This document shows positions 35,949 to 48,391 of a stretch of DNA of 64,000 nt, one piece after another. Source of the DNA: Botryotinia globosa (taxonomy: Eukaryota > Ascomycota > Leotiomycetes > Helotiales > Sclerotiniaceae); the NCBI GenBank assembly GCA_014898425.1, contig RCSZ01000013.1, forward strand, positions 1 to 64,000. The letters are read 5' to 3'. The translations under genes and the position numbers were made by a program. Each line of letters opens with the position of its first letter. Position 1 is the stretch's first letter. The notes beneath the pieces were generated by a model, which was not told the origin of the DNA, ran no database searches, and saw only the letters and a program-made list of their open reading frames with translations.

Positions 35949-38384
35949 ATGACTGATAGCAGGTCACCCAGTTCTACTGGGGCATTGGACACTAAAACTG
36001 CTCCATATCGTGTATGTGACATCTGTCAAAGGTAAGTTGCCTCGAGCCTGCCAACAAGATCGCGAACCTCATTCTATTTGTCTCTCCTGCAGAAGGCGAA
36101 GAAAATGTAAGCAGTCCGAAGGATTCGGTCATAGCGAATCAATTGCGGACGGACCGAATTGGTGTCTCACATATCATTAGGCAATTTGGACAGGCCATCA
36201 TGTTCGTTTTGCATAAGGAATGGTATGCAGTGTACATACAGTAGCCGAAAACAGAAGCCTGGCCCTCGCAAAGGTCGCGTCTCAACAACGACCGCTACTC
36301 TTATCTCGAAGCTTCGTATGTCGCTCTCCCATTTTTTCTAGCTCCGCTATAAGCAGGACATGACGATGTGCTGATCTAACCGGTGGCGCATAGAAAACCT
36401 CGAGTCTGTCCTGAAATCCCAGCAAGAGCAATTGGACAAGCGAACTCCAGCCCCGGGCACAATTGAGAAGAGCTATGAGAACAACAACAACAACATATGC
36501 AGTTTCCGCGCCGGACTTTTGGACAATGAATCATATATCCCTGCCCTGGAGAGCACACTGGAACAGTGGCACAATAGTACATCGCTCTTGGGTGGTATCA
36601 CCAATAACGACGTAACTTGTGGTCCAGGCGCTCTTCCATTGGAGATATACACGAAAAGAAACCATCTACATCAGACAGGGTTGCAACTTCATCTGCAAGT
36701 TTAGCTCGTGTGCAGTACTGTGCTTGTTTCTAACACCGCATCTGTAGTCTCTCACTCTATTTCGACCATTTACAGCCGATAGTACCGCTATTTCGAGCCC
36801 GCCCCTTTTACGAAGATTACCATAACGGCAAAATAACCAAGGAACTCCTTGCTCCTATGTTCGCATTAGCGGCGCCGTTTTCCTCTGATCCAAGTATATC
36901 TGTACTGTCACGTTTAGACTTCTGGCAGGACATGATGCTTGACCATGGGTCCAGCGGTAGTCCCCGAACAGCAACATTGGATGAAGTTCGAGTAGCTGTT
37001 CTGCAAACCCTGTATGGTTATGCACATTTCCAAGGTCGCCAAGCGTGGCAACAAATAGGAAATCTTACTCGGCTGGCTTGCGCTTATGGTTTGCATAAAG
37101 TCGATAGCCCAAGTAATAAAACGTTGATGTCTGAGGAAGGCCGAGAAGAGAGACGCTATATCTGGTGGTCTGTTTCGAAGCTTGATACCCATTCCAATTG
37201 TATTGCATCAACTCCATTCTCGATCGATCCTGAAAACGTGTATACGTTCTTACCCTCTACACCAGTGGAAGAATTCACCGCTGGAAGTACTTGGCCATCG
37301 GTTCGAGCAATTTTGAACACAGGGTCCGGTCGAGCGGAACAGTTGGTGCAAGCCATTCGGTTAAATGGCACAAATGGCGGGCAAAATATTTACGTTATGT
37401 TTGAATACATGCTCCGAGAAGTATCAACGATCCGCAGAAGGCTTGTACTAAACCCAAACAGTCATATTCAAGACCGTCTCTTCGCATTTAGAAATTTGTG
37501 CTCACATATACGACTTGGCATGTCAACCTCGTACATCCATCCATCTCGTAGTCTAGTGCTCAACGAGGCTCCATTCGCACATTGCCAGAGGCTTGAATTA
37601 CTACTACACTTCCATATGTAAGCTTTCCTTTTATTATAATAATTGGCGATAGCATGGTCTAATGATACCTGCAAAAGTGTCCAAATTACTGCCCATATTC
37701 CCACCCTAGACCATGAATCCCATCCCTTCGATGACCAACTATCCCAGAAAGCCGCAATGAAAGACTGGCAGATCTGCATCGCAGTATGCGAAGACATAGT
37801 TGGCGTCTTCCAGCACTGGGAACCCTCCTACTATTCGCGCACTGAGCCGACCGTGTGCTCCATCATCTGGGCTACGTGTTATCTCCTAGCTCTCCAAACA
37901 ATGCACGTTGCTACCAGCGCCGAAAAAAAGGTCCACCTAGAGAATAATCTGGACTTGCTCTCAGCATCTCTCGAGCATTTTTCGAAGTACTGGCCCATCG
38001 CACGTGCTCAGCTCCGTGAGTCTAGCCACCCCCACTCCCACCCTGAAGGACCGACCAAATGGGCATTTATGTGTGATGCAGCAGGCACCGTGGTCAATTA
38101 GAAGCTGGCTTGCTGACGAATGAACGAGCAATTCTCTAGAATCGATCCAGAACTTCCGCTTCTGGATTATGCTACAGATCAGTTTCTCCGATCTCCTCGT
38201 TCTGATTGCGCGATTTCAGGTGCCGGTGGACCCAGATAGTGAAAACCCGACTGAGTTCAACCTGGACTCGATATTGGTGCAGGACCTGAAGTCTTATGGC
38301 GTGATAGATGAAGACTCACTGGCGATGGCGCCGAATACTAGTCAAATAATGGATAGTGCGGCTGCTGTATACAATATGGTGTAA
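35949..38384 (+). CDS. Zn2Cys6 fungal transcription factor with Fungal_trans domain
   Basis: My seven-exon model is 35949-36031, 36093-36106, 36181-36315, 36394-36694, 36748-37617, 37678-38015 and 38140-38384, giving 661 aa. It keeps one frame throughout. The binuclear zinc cluster is assembled from exons 1-3: C-x2-C (CDIC), Arg-rich QRRRRK, C, NLDRPS, C-x2-C, IRNGMQ, C. A basic linker (RKQKPGPRKGR) and a Gln/Glu-rich helix follow. The regulatory middle-homology region starts at LSLYFDHLQPIVPLF and contains RRYIWWSVSKLD. Exon 2 is only 14 nt. Intron 4 uses a GC donor (GCAAGT...TAG), the only way I found to keep the frame into LSLYFDH. The last exon is the least certain: without the 124-nt final intron the protein would end at 38101. 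It stands alone between transposon blocks, and its target pathway is unknown. Confidence 0.85.
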
Positions 38385-40581
38385 CAATCAATGAAAACTT
38401 TGTCATCAGAGAGTGTATAACCGAATATCAATACGATAGCAGTATATAGCACCCTTTTAACGCGCACCCTATCGTATTTACAGCTGTACTGCAAGATAAG
38501 TAATACTACTGGCTACACCAATGAAACTCAAAGTCGACGCAGGGATGCATGTAGATCTTGAAGATAAGCATCTAGAAACAATAATAATATTAGTATTCTA
38601 GTATTAGTGGAAGACTTAGTCACTTTCGCTTTAGGAATATAGCAGCGCCATCGCTTAATATATACTTACTAACTAATCAAAACATTAGAATCCTATCAAT
38701 TCTTATAATTTTAATAATACGTTTTTTTATAATAGCTATTAAACATTTGCTATTTTAAAAAAAATTAAAAAAATAGAAAGTTTTTTAATTCTTCATATAA
38801 TCTTTTGATTTATTTTTTTCTTTTTAATAAATAATCTTATTGAATTTTTAATTTAATATTTGCTTTCAAATATAAATTTTAGAAAATTATTTATAATTAT
38901 TTTCTATTTCCTAAGGTTTTCTAGAGTGAGATATAATAATATTTATGAAATCAATTAATAACTATTTTATCATCGAAAAATTATAGAGATAAAACTAATA
39001 TATTCATTGTTCTTTTTTTATATAAATTATAATCTTTATAAATTATAATCTTTATAAATAATATTATTTATAAAGTTATTGATATTCTTACTCAGTATAC
39101 AGGCCACATACAGCGCCGCTAGCCAGCGGTCTAGGGGATAGTATAAGACTTGAATTAAAGTTAAATTATAAGAAAGAGCTTAACTGAACTGAATTTGAGT
39201 ATATAAAGAATGAGTTTTTATTTGAGATTAAATAACTTATCTTGAGTTTTTTAAATTTTATTTGAATTGTTGTAGATATATAAAAATTAATCTAGAATTG
39301 TTGTATGATATAATGGAATATTTTAATTATAAAAAAAGCTAAGATAATATTACAATTTGTATAATAATACCTTTAAAATTATTTCATAATTATTTTTCAA
39401 AAACAAAGTATAGAATTATATTTAATATATTTATTATTATTTTCTTAATAACTTTTAATTTTTAATTTTATAAATATATGCTTTTAATTATAATATCTCT
39501 TATTAAATTATTAATCATTACGATTATATACAGGCTATTTAACGTGTCCTACGCCGGCAGTCTAGGGGATAATAGAGTTTCGATTAACATTTATCAATAT
39601 ATATTACTCTACATTTTATAAGCTTATAAATCTTAATTCAATATCAATAAAATATAGATTAAATTATTAATCAATAAATCTAATAAACTTATTTTGACAA
39701 CAAATTAAAAAAACGATCCGAATGAGCCCTTAATATATTGTTCGTTTTATTAGAGCTTTTATACCCATATCATCGATTCCGACAAATACTCTAACCACAA
39801 TAATTATATATATACTATACCAGCTTGTCACTGCACTGAGGCTAGTGACTCCTTTCCAGCCGTCAAAAAGATTTCGAAAATTATAATACAGTTGAAATAA
39901 AAGACGATGGAGCCTAGACAATCAATTAAATCGAAGCCGGACTTTTCCGGATCAACTGTGCAAACATAATGTCTTCGACGGCCAGGAACTTGTGTTTGCT
40001 ATTGTTGGGTAGAAAGCTCTTCGTTCCATCTCTTCAACTAGATTTATCGTTTGTTTTTGTACCAAGGTCATCTTTACATAACTTTCACTTTCTTTACTTT
40101 CATGGGTCAAAAGAGAGACATATCATCGTTAGGCATTTTTGAAGAAAAAGAGATAACAACTACGTTTTATCTCTGCTGAAGTACGACAAGTACCTCCACT
40201 TCCAAGAAGGGCTACCACCTTCATCTCAAATAATGAACAACTATCCATCAACATCAATGTAATTATTACAATTCTAACAATCAAATTTTTTTCCAGATTA
40301 TTTAAAAAGCTAATTAAGAAATTACAAAAAAAAAATTATTATCCAATTTGATAATAATATTACACACAGAAAAATACAATCAATGAATATATTAAAAATT
40401 ATAATCAAAAATAATCTTAATTTGATTCATATGATTTATATTTACAAAATTGTTATAAAATATTTCGAAAATAATTTAACAAAAGATAGAAGTTTAAACA
40501 ATTAGATCTTGAGTAATTTGAGATCCAAGAGCTTGAAATTCGAGATGCCGAAGCCTTCCTACACGTTCTCGTAAACCAACT
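38385..40581. other. AT-rich intergenic block with orphan TIR-like ends
   Basis: No gene. Two similar GC-richer motifs occur about 435 bp apart: 39088-39160 (ACAGGCCACATACAGCGCC ... CTAGGGGATAGT) and 39522-39585 (ACAGGCTATTTAACGTG ... CTAGGGGATAAT). The second part of each resembles the TIR of the element at 34027. The phrase GATCCGAATGAGCCC is at about 39712. A balanced stretch at 39730-40240 has no supported gene. Confidence 0.5.
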
Positions 40582-41566
40582 TCACAGCTCTACTTCATCG
40601 TCGCGTAAAACTTTTGCCAAGAAGTCCAGTTGAGCCTTAATGTTCTTCTTGAAGGTAGCACCAATGTACGGCATAAAATGATCTGTATTTTGTAGCAAAA
40701 CGAGTTCCTTTGGTTCAAGTGCAGCCGCGTAGAGCTTGAGTTGTTGAGCCGTGGCAGAAGTGTGATCCTTATCGGCAGCGACAACAAGCAAAGGAGTGGG
40801 TGAGATTCTATGAACAACACTCACTGGCTCGAAACTAGCCAGATGGCTGAGCGATTGCGTGGTGATTGCCCCTTCCCAGCGAATCTTCCGGTTCTCGAGC
40901 TCTTCGATAAATGGAATGAGAGCTGGATCAGCAGTCAGAGACGTACAATTTGGATCCTTCGCGTCCTTCGAATTCTGAGCGAAGACCTGCGTGAGCCCAG
41001 GTGCAGCACCAGCTTTGATGCTACGGCGATCTTCGTAGATACCTGGAAGAATTTTCGCAAAGACTCCCTCTAGGGCGGCTCCCGATGCGAAAGGAACTTG
41101 GACAACAAGAGCACGAATACGCTTATCGAAGGCAGCAGCGTAGATAGCGACACCACCAGACATACTTGAGCCCCAGAAGACGATTCGAGATTCATCAACG
41201 TCTGGCAAAGAAGCAGCAAAATCAAAGGCGTCAGAGTAGTCGCGCGCTTGCTGGTTCGGGTCGACCTCGTCAGGAATAGATCCCTCGCTACTTCCAAAAT
41301 TGCGGTGATCATAGAGCAAAACTCCATAGCCTGCTTCCTGGAAGCGCTCGGCAAAATCCGGGAGAAATTGTTCTTTCAATCCTCCTATCTGAATTTCAAA
41401 CTAGTCAGTACATGCTAGTAGTTTTGAGACAGCGTCCGATGGTACGTACTCCGGGTGTCATAATTATACATGGCCGCGGTCCGGTCTGCGCTGCTTTGTA
41501 AAAAAATCCCCGCAAGACAACGTGATCGACCGTTTTGAATTCGATGTTTTGGATGCTTTTCGACAT
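40582..41566 (-). CDS. Alpha/beta hydrolase (dienelactone hydrolase / peptidase S9-like fold)
   Basis: Two exons, 41566-41450 and 41388-40582, separated by a 61-nt intron (GTACGT...TTCAG) in phase 0; 307 aa. Splicing joins CIIMTPG to IGGLKEQFLP, which restores the usual N-terminal part of the fold. LLYDHRNFGSSEG is the oxyanion/cap entry region. The nucleophile elbow is WGSSMSGG with Ser114 as the likely nucleophile. The acid is in AADKDH (Asp245 or Asp247), and the base is His276 in NTDHFMPY. The start chosen is the ATG at 41566 (MSKSIQNIEF), although the frame is open to 41671. No signal peptide, so probably cytosolic. The natural substrate is not predictable; relatives act on esters, lactones or peptides, often in secondary metabolism or detoxification. 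Confidence 0.85.
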
Positions 41567-41691
41567 AGTGGATCTAAGTAGTTTGGTATCTGCGACAATC
41601 GAGCTGATGTAAAGGTAATAGCGGTCTTGGAAGAGAGTTTTGGAATTTAGATGGACAAGTCTGAGGAGCAATTCCGTGGTGGGAAGAGCTC

Positions 41692-41699
41692 TATATATA
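41692..41699 (-). promoter_or_regulatory. Putative TATA box of the alpha/beta hydrolase gene
   Basis: TATATATA, followed on the minus strand by GAGCTC, lies 126 bp upstream of the chosen ATG. This is a plausible core-promoter position for a fungal gene. Confidence 0.4.
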
Positions 41700-42095
41700 C
41701 GTATAGCGATGCCAGCAGATGGAAGCTAGTCTGCAACCCATGACAACACACTCTGCCCCGGAGATTAGCTTTAAACATTGCAGTTCTTTTACTCTCCTTC
41801 GACCTGGAAATCACTCATCCCACCACCTTCCAACCAGCGGTAGTGGAGAAAATAAATAGTCCACCTGAAATATAATTCAGGGTTCACATGTATGCGGGGT
41901 GTGCGGACCCAGTTTTAAACTGGGCAATCAACGATCACGAGCCCAGAGCGGATTATCTAGATACTCCACCCCGGGGTAGGAACTACCGGTTGAAATTAAA
42001 TTCCGACATGACAAGGCTGAATAAACTCTAACACTGATAGTGAAATATCGGTGTCGTTTTGAATGAATGCCGGCCTAATTTAGCTAGTATCTCTA

Positions 42096-42170
42096 ACATA
42101 CAGGATTTAAAACACAGTTCATAATTGGAAGCTGATTGGTCTAGAAAGTACATAAGGTCTGTGCGGGAAT
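42096..42170 (+). repeat. Dispersed repeat segment A, copy 2
   Basis: Matches 2892-2975 in the same orientation (CTAACATACAGGATTTAAAA, GAAGCTGATTGGTC). It is followed after only 15 bp by segment B in inverted orientation. Confidence 0.55.
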
Positions 42171-42185
42171 ATTATAATACAAGCT

Positions 42186-42280
42186 TTTTTCGGCCCTTCG
42201 GGGCTAAAAATAATAACAGGCTCGCTAACGCTCTCCATAGTTATTTTTCACACCCCTTAGGATCTATATTTATATCTATA
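42186..42280. repeat. Dispersed repeat segment B, copy 2 (inverted)
   Basis: Reverse complement of 4317-4418 with several substitutions (CGGCCCTTCGGGGCTAAAAA, GGCTCGCTAACGCT). Confidence 0.6.
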
Positions 42281-42401
42281 TTATATAACTTTTAGAATTC
42301 TAAAAATAACTAAGATTAATTTTTATATATTTTTTATTAGAATGTGAATTTTGAAGCTATTCAAAAATTATAAGCTTTTGAGGTGGTAATCTGTGTACTA
42401 C

Positions 42402-42453
<52 letters not shown>
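42402..42453. repeat. (AAT)n microsatellite
   Basis: About 17 perfect copies of the trinucleotide AAT, immediately before an LTR-like fragment. Confidence 0.9.
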
Positions 42454-42454
<1 letters not shown>

Positions 42455-43030
42455 TATATATAGTAGCAAGCTTTCAGGAATTAATTACTGATACTATGCC
42501 TTTTAAATAGATTATATATATAGTATAGTAATAAAGCTTACAACTTCTATTATATCTAATATGGATTTTAGACTTTCATCCATATAATAAAATACTAGGT
42601 GTTTTACTTTATAGATATCGTTCTAAGATCTCTAATTGAAGTTCATTTAATTAGAAATGGGTTAATAATCAATTCAAAAATTAAAATAGATTAATTAGAG
42701 ACAAGAATATGTTTGCTTACTAACTGAATATTCTAAATTCATTAATAATAGATAATTATTAAATAATGAAAGAAGCTATTATTATAAATCATATAGTTGA
42801 CTATATATTATGATAATAATCCCTTGAATATCAGTCTTTTTAGAATAAAATATTAAAAAAGAGCTCTATTATATAATATATATATAATAATAAGCTATGA
42901 GGAATTAATCTCTGATATTATGTCTTTTGAATAGCTTATATACATGACGTAGTAGTAAAGCTTATAACTTTTATTATATTCAATATAGATTTTGAATTTT
43001 CATTCACGCGATGAATACTAAATATATTTT
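42455..43030 (+). repeat. LTR-like fragments in direct orientation (two copies)
   Basis: Two similar blocks of about 150 bp start near 42463 (GTAGCAAGCTTTCAGGAATT, TGATACTATGCCTTTT, AGTAATAAAGCTTACAAC) and near 42883 (TAAGCTATGAGGAATTAATC, TGATATTATGTCTTTT, AGTAGTAAAGCTTATAAC). A third, better-preserved copy lies inverted at about 57180-57316, where it begins TGTTAGGATATATATA, as copia-type LTRs do. Confidence 0.55.
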
Positions 43031-43982
43031 GTATTAAAGTTTCTTTTTTATTGTAAAATAATATAATGTTTTTAATAATTTATTATAAATAAATATATAT
43101 ATTATTTATAATTTCAAAATATTTTCGAAAATATTAAAAAAACTTTTTATTCTTTTCGATTCATTTCTAACCAGAAATTATTATATTAATAATTATAAAT
43201 AGTTGATTTAAAATAATCAAATGATTTCATTATATAAATTCTTTTTTATAATTATATAAAGGAATATTATAAGTTTCTCTTCAATTATAATTTTTTAAAA
43301 AGATTAAAATTTAAAATATTTAAATATAAAGTCTTATAACTTTATAAATATAGCTTTTAATATATATAAATTATTAGAATATTATTAATTAAAATCTAAA
43401 TTAAGAATCAATTAAGTAAAACTTTTATTATATTTTTAAACACTTTTATTTCATCTATATATAAATATGAATATATTGGTAAAAATAATTTTTTTTTTGA
43501 AAAGCTAAAAGGTATATTTTAAAAAAGATTTTTATTAATATAATAATAAAGATAAATAAATAATGTAATCACAATAGATAATATAATTAATTAAAAAATA
43601 ATTTTTTTTAAAGAATTAAAAAGGTCTATAAAATATTATTAAACATTTTTCAAAATTACATTTGAAATTTTAGTAGCATATTATTAATATAAAACTATAG
43701 ATTAAATAGGATTTTGTTAGATAAAATTTGTATTGTGATTTAAATACATTTTATTATTAATATTTATAGATTACGAAGTTCAATATTTATAGGATTTATT
43801 AGATAATATTTGTATTTAGTAAATACTTATTTAGATTATATTTGTTATTAATATTATTTAAAAAAAATCGATTTGAACAGGCCCTTAGTAAGGGGGTGCA
43901 TATATAAAGTATATAGGATTAAAATATATTATAATTTTGTCTGTCCTTTTTATATGAAAAGAGAATTGCTAATCTATATATA

Positions 43983-44800
43983 AGTCGATCACTCTACTTT
44001 CAGGCCGCTCCTCTTTGGAGTCACTCTTTTATATCAAAAATCATTTTTTTAATCTATTAATATCTCTATCAATTTTGAATATAATTTAATCAAAATTTAT
44101 ATGTATATAATTTAAATTATTCTGAATTTACATAAAAAATTTGAGAATTTTAGCATTCTTTCGGATTGAGATTTAGAATTTTAAAATATCGATTTTTAAA
44201 TTTATATAAAAATTATATATAAGTTTTAAACTTTTATATAATCTTTAATAACCTTTCAATAACAATTATTAAATAAAAACTTTATATATTTTTTTAAAAA
44301 AAATTCAAATCTTAATTTATATAGAAATTAAAAAAAAATTAAAAAAAAATTAAAAAAACTAAATGAATAGAAAGATATAATATATAGTAAATTGAAAATA
44401 GTATAAATAGTCCTTGTAATTTTGAGGGTATTTTTTTTAAATATTTATTTATAAGAAATTTTTCATTTTTCTAAGATTTTTCAAATTGAATATTCTATAA
44501 ATTTATTATAAAATTCTATAATATATCTTTAGTTATTTTTTCTTAAAAGTTATTATAGATTTTATGAAATTTTAAATTTGTATATAATTTATATATAAAT
44601 TAAAAATCGATATTTCGAAGTTTTGGAAATCAATTTAGAAAAATCCTAAAAATTCAAAAAATTCAAAATAGATTTAAAACGATTCGAATTATATAAATTT
44701 AAATTTTTATTAAATTATATTCAATATTAATAAAAATATTAACAAATCAAAAAAGTGATTTTTAATGTAAAAGGGTGGCCCGAAAGTAGGGTATTCGACT
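43983..44800. mobile_element. Foldback MITE, complete copy (818 bp)
   Basis: Left AGTCGATCACTCTACTTTCA and right (other strand) AGTCGAATACCCTACTTTCG, flanked by TA (43981-43982, 44801-44802). It has the same central TGTAATTTTGAGGGTA motif and the same long inverted arms as the copy at 24631. Many differences between arms are C/T or G/A, consistent with RIP after insertion. Confidence 0.87.
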
Positions 44801-44802
44801 TA

Positions 44803-46990
44803 TAACTATTTCTACTTATGCATGAAGTATGTATATAAAATAGAATGTAATATCTTAAGTTATTGTGAACGTTGTGTATGTTAAAAGAGATAATATTAAG
44901 AATTAGAAGACAAGGATCAAGATAATAGTCCTTGCTTACCTAATCTACGCTAAGCTAATTTAGTGTATATGCACGTGATATGTATTATGTACTAAAAGTG
45001 TAACAAATATAGCCAATAAAATAATGCTTTATTTTAAAGCAAAAGCAAAAAACATATTTTGTATTTATATTTTATTTTAGCTATATATATAATCACTTCT
45101 CGAAAATCCTAATCAGTTTTACTGGCACACTTTTATTTAATATCCATTTATCTCATTCTACTTTTCTTTTTAAGAAATATATCAAGTACTCGATTATTTC
45201 TTCTTTTCCTTTTTTACACTATATTCTTTTATATAAAATTCGTTTGAGAATTAGCTTTAGATTTTACAAAATTCTTTATACAAAAAGGTGGTGGTAGGGA
45301 TTTTGTATAGAATTTAATACAAATTCGAGATATATAATATTGATAATTAAATATATTCTTATAAACTCAGGTAATTTGATTTAATAAATTAAAGATCTAA
45401 TTCTTTCTAATATTTTTAATGGATTTATAAATTGTTGCTTGATTTTTATATTTTTACTCATAACATTTAATATATTATATTCTCAGTGTAATTTTAAAAA
45501 AATATAATTTCTGATTTTAAAGAATATAGATTTGTATTGTTGATTGAAGTAATACTTTATGAATATAACTATAAATTTGATTGTATTAATCATTGTAATT
45601 ATTATAGATTTATATTTGGTATTATTAGCAAATTTTATTAGATATATCTCTATTATTTACTTTATTATTAATTCAAATCTAGCTTTTAAAAATAATGATT
45701 CTAATAATTCTATAATCATTTTTATTATAATATTAAACAATTTCTTAATGCTCGATTTATATATAATCATAATAGTAATAACACTTATATCTTGAAAAAT
45801 AGAATTTGATAAAGCTATAAATAGATTAATAGAATTGTTGATTATTGCAAAGTATTCTTTAGAATATTAAAATAATATTGAAAAGTATTTTTAATAATCT
45901 AATTAGTTTATTTATTACTATTATCTATTTAAAAATAGTATATTATATTAAACAGTAATTTAATACCCAATAAGTTTATAATTCCTTTTTATATTTTAAA
46001 TACAAATTTTTTATTTCGATCGAATATTATTATATAAAGTATTTCTTATAATATTAAAAATAAATATTGAATTAGAGAATCTTTCTATTAAATTATTATT
46101 TAAATAATTTTTTCTAAAATCAAAATAATTACTTTAAATAGTTTATTAGTAATTGATAATATATAATCAAATAAATTTAATATTAATTTAAATAATATTA
46201 AAATGAAATCAATGAATATTATATAAAAGATATAAGATAATATTAAAATTGATTATAATAATTTATAAGATTAATATTTGAAGGTTGATAATACTCTATA
46301 TCAATAATAATAATAATAAAAAGCTTAAAGTTTTTTTGAAATATCAAAAATATAAAAATTAAAAGAAATCTTTTTGTAAATTCGATTATAATCAGAATAA
46401 TTTAATTAATTATATACATAATTGAAAATCTCTTTTTCTAAAGATTTAGGTATAATCAATCTTTTCTAAAAATATATTATATTAGTTTTTATATATAGAA
46501 TATTTTTTTTTAGATTAAAAAATAACTTTACAATATTGATTTCTAATCTATCGTTTTCCTTAATCTATTTAATCAATTTAATATATTATAAATTCAATAT
46601 ATATACCTATTTGAATTTCTATAATTAGATTTCTTCAATTTACAGTATTGCTATAAAATAAACTATAATATTTATTATTCTAATATTATATATATACTTC
46701 GCCTAAATTTATTTCTGTTTTTTTATTTCTTTATTGATAATATGAAATTGTAATAAGATATTTAATATAATATTAAAGTATTTAGACTTGTATTATATAT
46801 CGAAGCGAAATTGGGAAAAGTATTCGGAATTTTATAAATAATAAGAATTCAATCGAATTAAAAAGAATATATTTATTGAAATCTAAATTGTAATTTAAAT
46901 ATTTATAGAATAATCTATATATATTATTATTGAAAATTTCAATGATTTGATTAAATATTAAATCCTAGAAATTATTTAATATAAATTCGC
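44803..46990. other. AT-rich block, probable retroelement interior or flank
   Basis: No gene. A pyrimidine-rich, slightly better-preserved part at about 44930-45300 includes TAGCTATATATATAATCAC, which may be an LTR promoter. Minus-strand translation upstream of the RNase H remnant is too decayed to read with confidence. Confidence 0.4.
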
Positions 46991-47008
46991 AATTTCTAAT
47001 TTTGTTGG

Positions 47009-47960
47009 TTAATAGTTCGATTTGATGGAAGTAATCAATTGTAATAAAAATATAATTAATATAATGGATTTTTGAGTAAGTAGATTGATTATAAAATGAT
47101 AGATTATATTGTTTATTTTTTCCTTTGATATATCTATATCGATATACAGCTTCTTCTTAAAATTGAAATAATATAAAATCAAAGATTTTTTAAAAACAAA
47201 TTGCAATTTAATGAATAAATTTCTTTTTTTAATTGTAATATTCTTGAATTTTAAAATTATAGTCAATCTTTTTCTTTTTGTTTTTGTAATAATATCATCT
47301 TCATAATTATATAATAAATAATTCAACTAACATTTTTATTGTTATAATATTATTGATAATTTTATATAATAAGCTATATATTATTACAAATAGTTAATAA
47401 ATCTGAGATAATATTCTAATTGCTTTAAAAATTGAGGAAAGATTAAGGTTTGAATAACTGAAAGTTTGTTATCTATAAATACAAAACCAAAAGTATCAAT
47501 TTTTTAATCGAATAAAACAATCGAAGGATAAATTAAATAACATTTCTTTAGATTTAAAATAATATTTGTTTTTTTGAATCATAAAAAAACTTATTGAAAA
47601 TATACTAAATAATCTTCAAATATATAATTAAAAATAATAATATCATTGATATATATTTATACAAACTCTTTCTTTATTTTTAAAATAATATTAATATATT
47701 TCTAAATATAGATTAAAGAATTTCTAAATTCTATTATTATATAAATAAATATTTTTTAATTATAATAAGATAATATGATAAGGTATTTCTAATATTTCTT
47801 TTTGGTATATTATTGATAGAAAAAACTAGTATAATCGATTATAAAAATGAAAAGATATTTAACTATTATTGTAATAATATTGTTTTGTATAAAAATCGGA
47901 TATATATTAAGAATTGCAATATAATTCATATATAGATATCTATAATCACTTTACTTTTTT
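47009..47960 (-). mobile_element. Ty3/gypsy reverse transcriptase-RNase H remnant
   Basis: Minus-strand translation of about 47640-47400 reads YINDIIIFNYIFEDYLVYF, then NIILNLKKCYLIYPS and LEYYLRFINYL. These correspond to the Y.DD..IF, LKKC and L..FLG..NY segments of gypsy RT, with several stops. Frame 47326-47009 continues into FKKSLILYYFNFKKKLYIDI, matching the RNase H start (normally ...DPEKP..LETDAS). No LTR pair could be assigned. The element is dead. Confidence 0.68.
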
Positions 47961-47982
47961 TTTATACAATTCCTTTATTATC

Positions 47983-48029
47983 GAAAGGTGATTTGAAAGA
48001 GGAGTGGTTCGAAAGTAGGGTGGTCGATT
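47983..48029. mobile_element. Orphan right terminus of a pogo/Fot1-type element
   Basis: The sequence GAGGAGTGGTTCGAAAGTAG followed by GGTGGTCGATT and TA matches the right TIR of the element at 27396 and of the foldback MITEs. No corresponding left end was found within several kb upstream, so the element was probably truncated or interrupted by the gypsy remnant. Confidence 0.65.
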
Positions 48030-48142
48030 TATACGATAGTTCAGTGTTATATAAGACCACTAGGCCATTGTGATGTATCATGGGATTAAATTTTAACGCT
48101 ATTTAGGTACCTGGGGAACTCTCACCAACACCAACACAAAAG

Positions 48143-48391
48143 ATGACAACTACAATCATGAATATTAACATCCACTTCTTGCATGAGATTCTCAAACCAA
48201 TCATTAATATGTTTGATATTCAACATCTTCGCTGTTCTTAACTATGGAAATTGATAGTCGGGAAAATTTTCGACGATTCGCTCGCTTCATTACAAACGCA
48301 AAGAAGATTTAAAGAATTTGAAGGATGCTCTCTAGCTATATGGAATATTCTCAAATCACCATCACTGCAAAGCCTTTTCAAACAACTCCGC
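48143..48391 (+). pseudogene. F-box-like gene fragment with in-frame stop
   Basis: Starting at ATG 48143 the frame reads MTTTIMNINIHFLHEILKPI, then DIQHLRCS, a TAA at 48239-48241, and LWKLIVGKIFDDSLASLQTQ. The pattern (H-E-I-L, then LRCS.LWKL) resembles the start of a fungal F-box protein. CAA-to-TAA would explain the stop. The fragment runs into the 3' end of the transporter pseudogene on the other strand. This is a weak family call. Confidence 0.3.
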
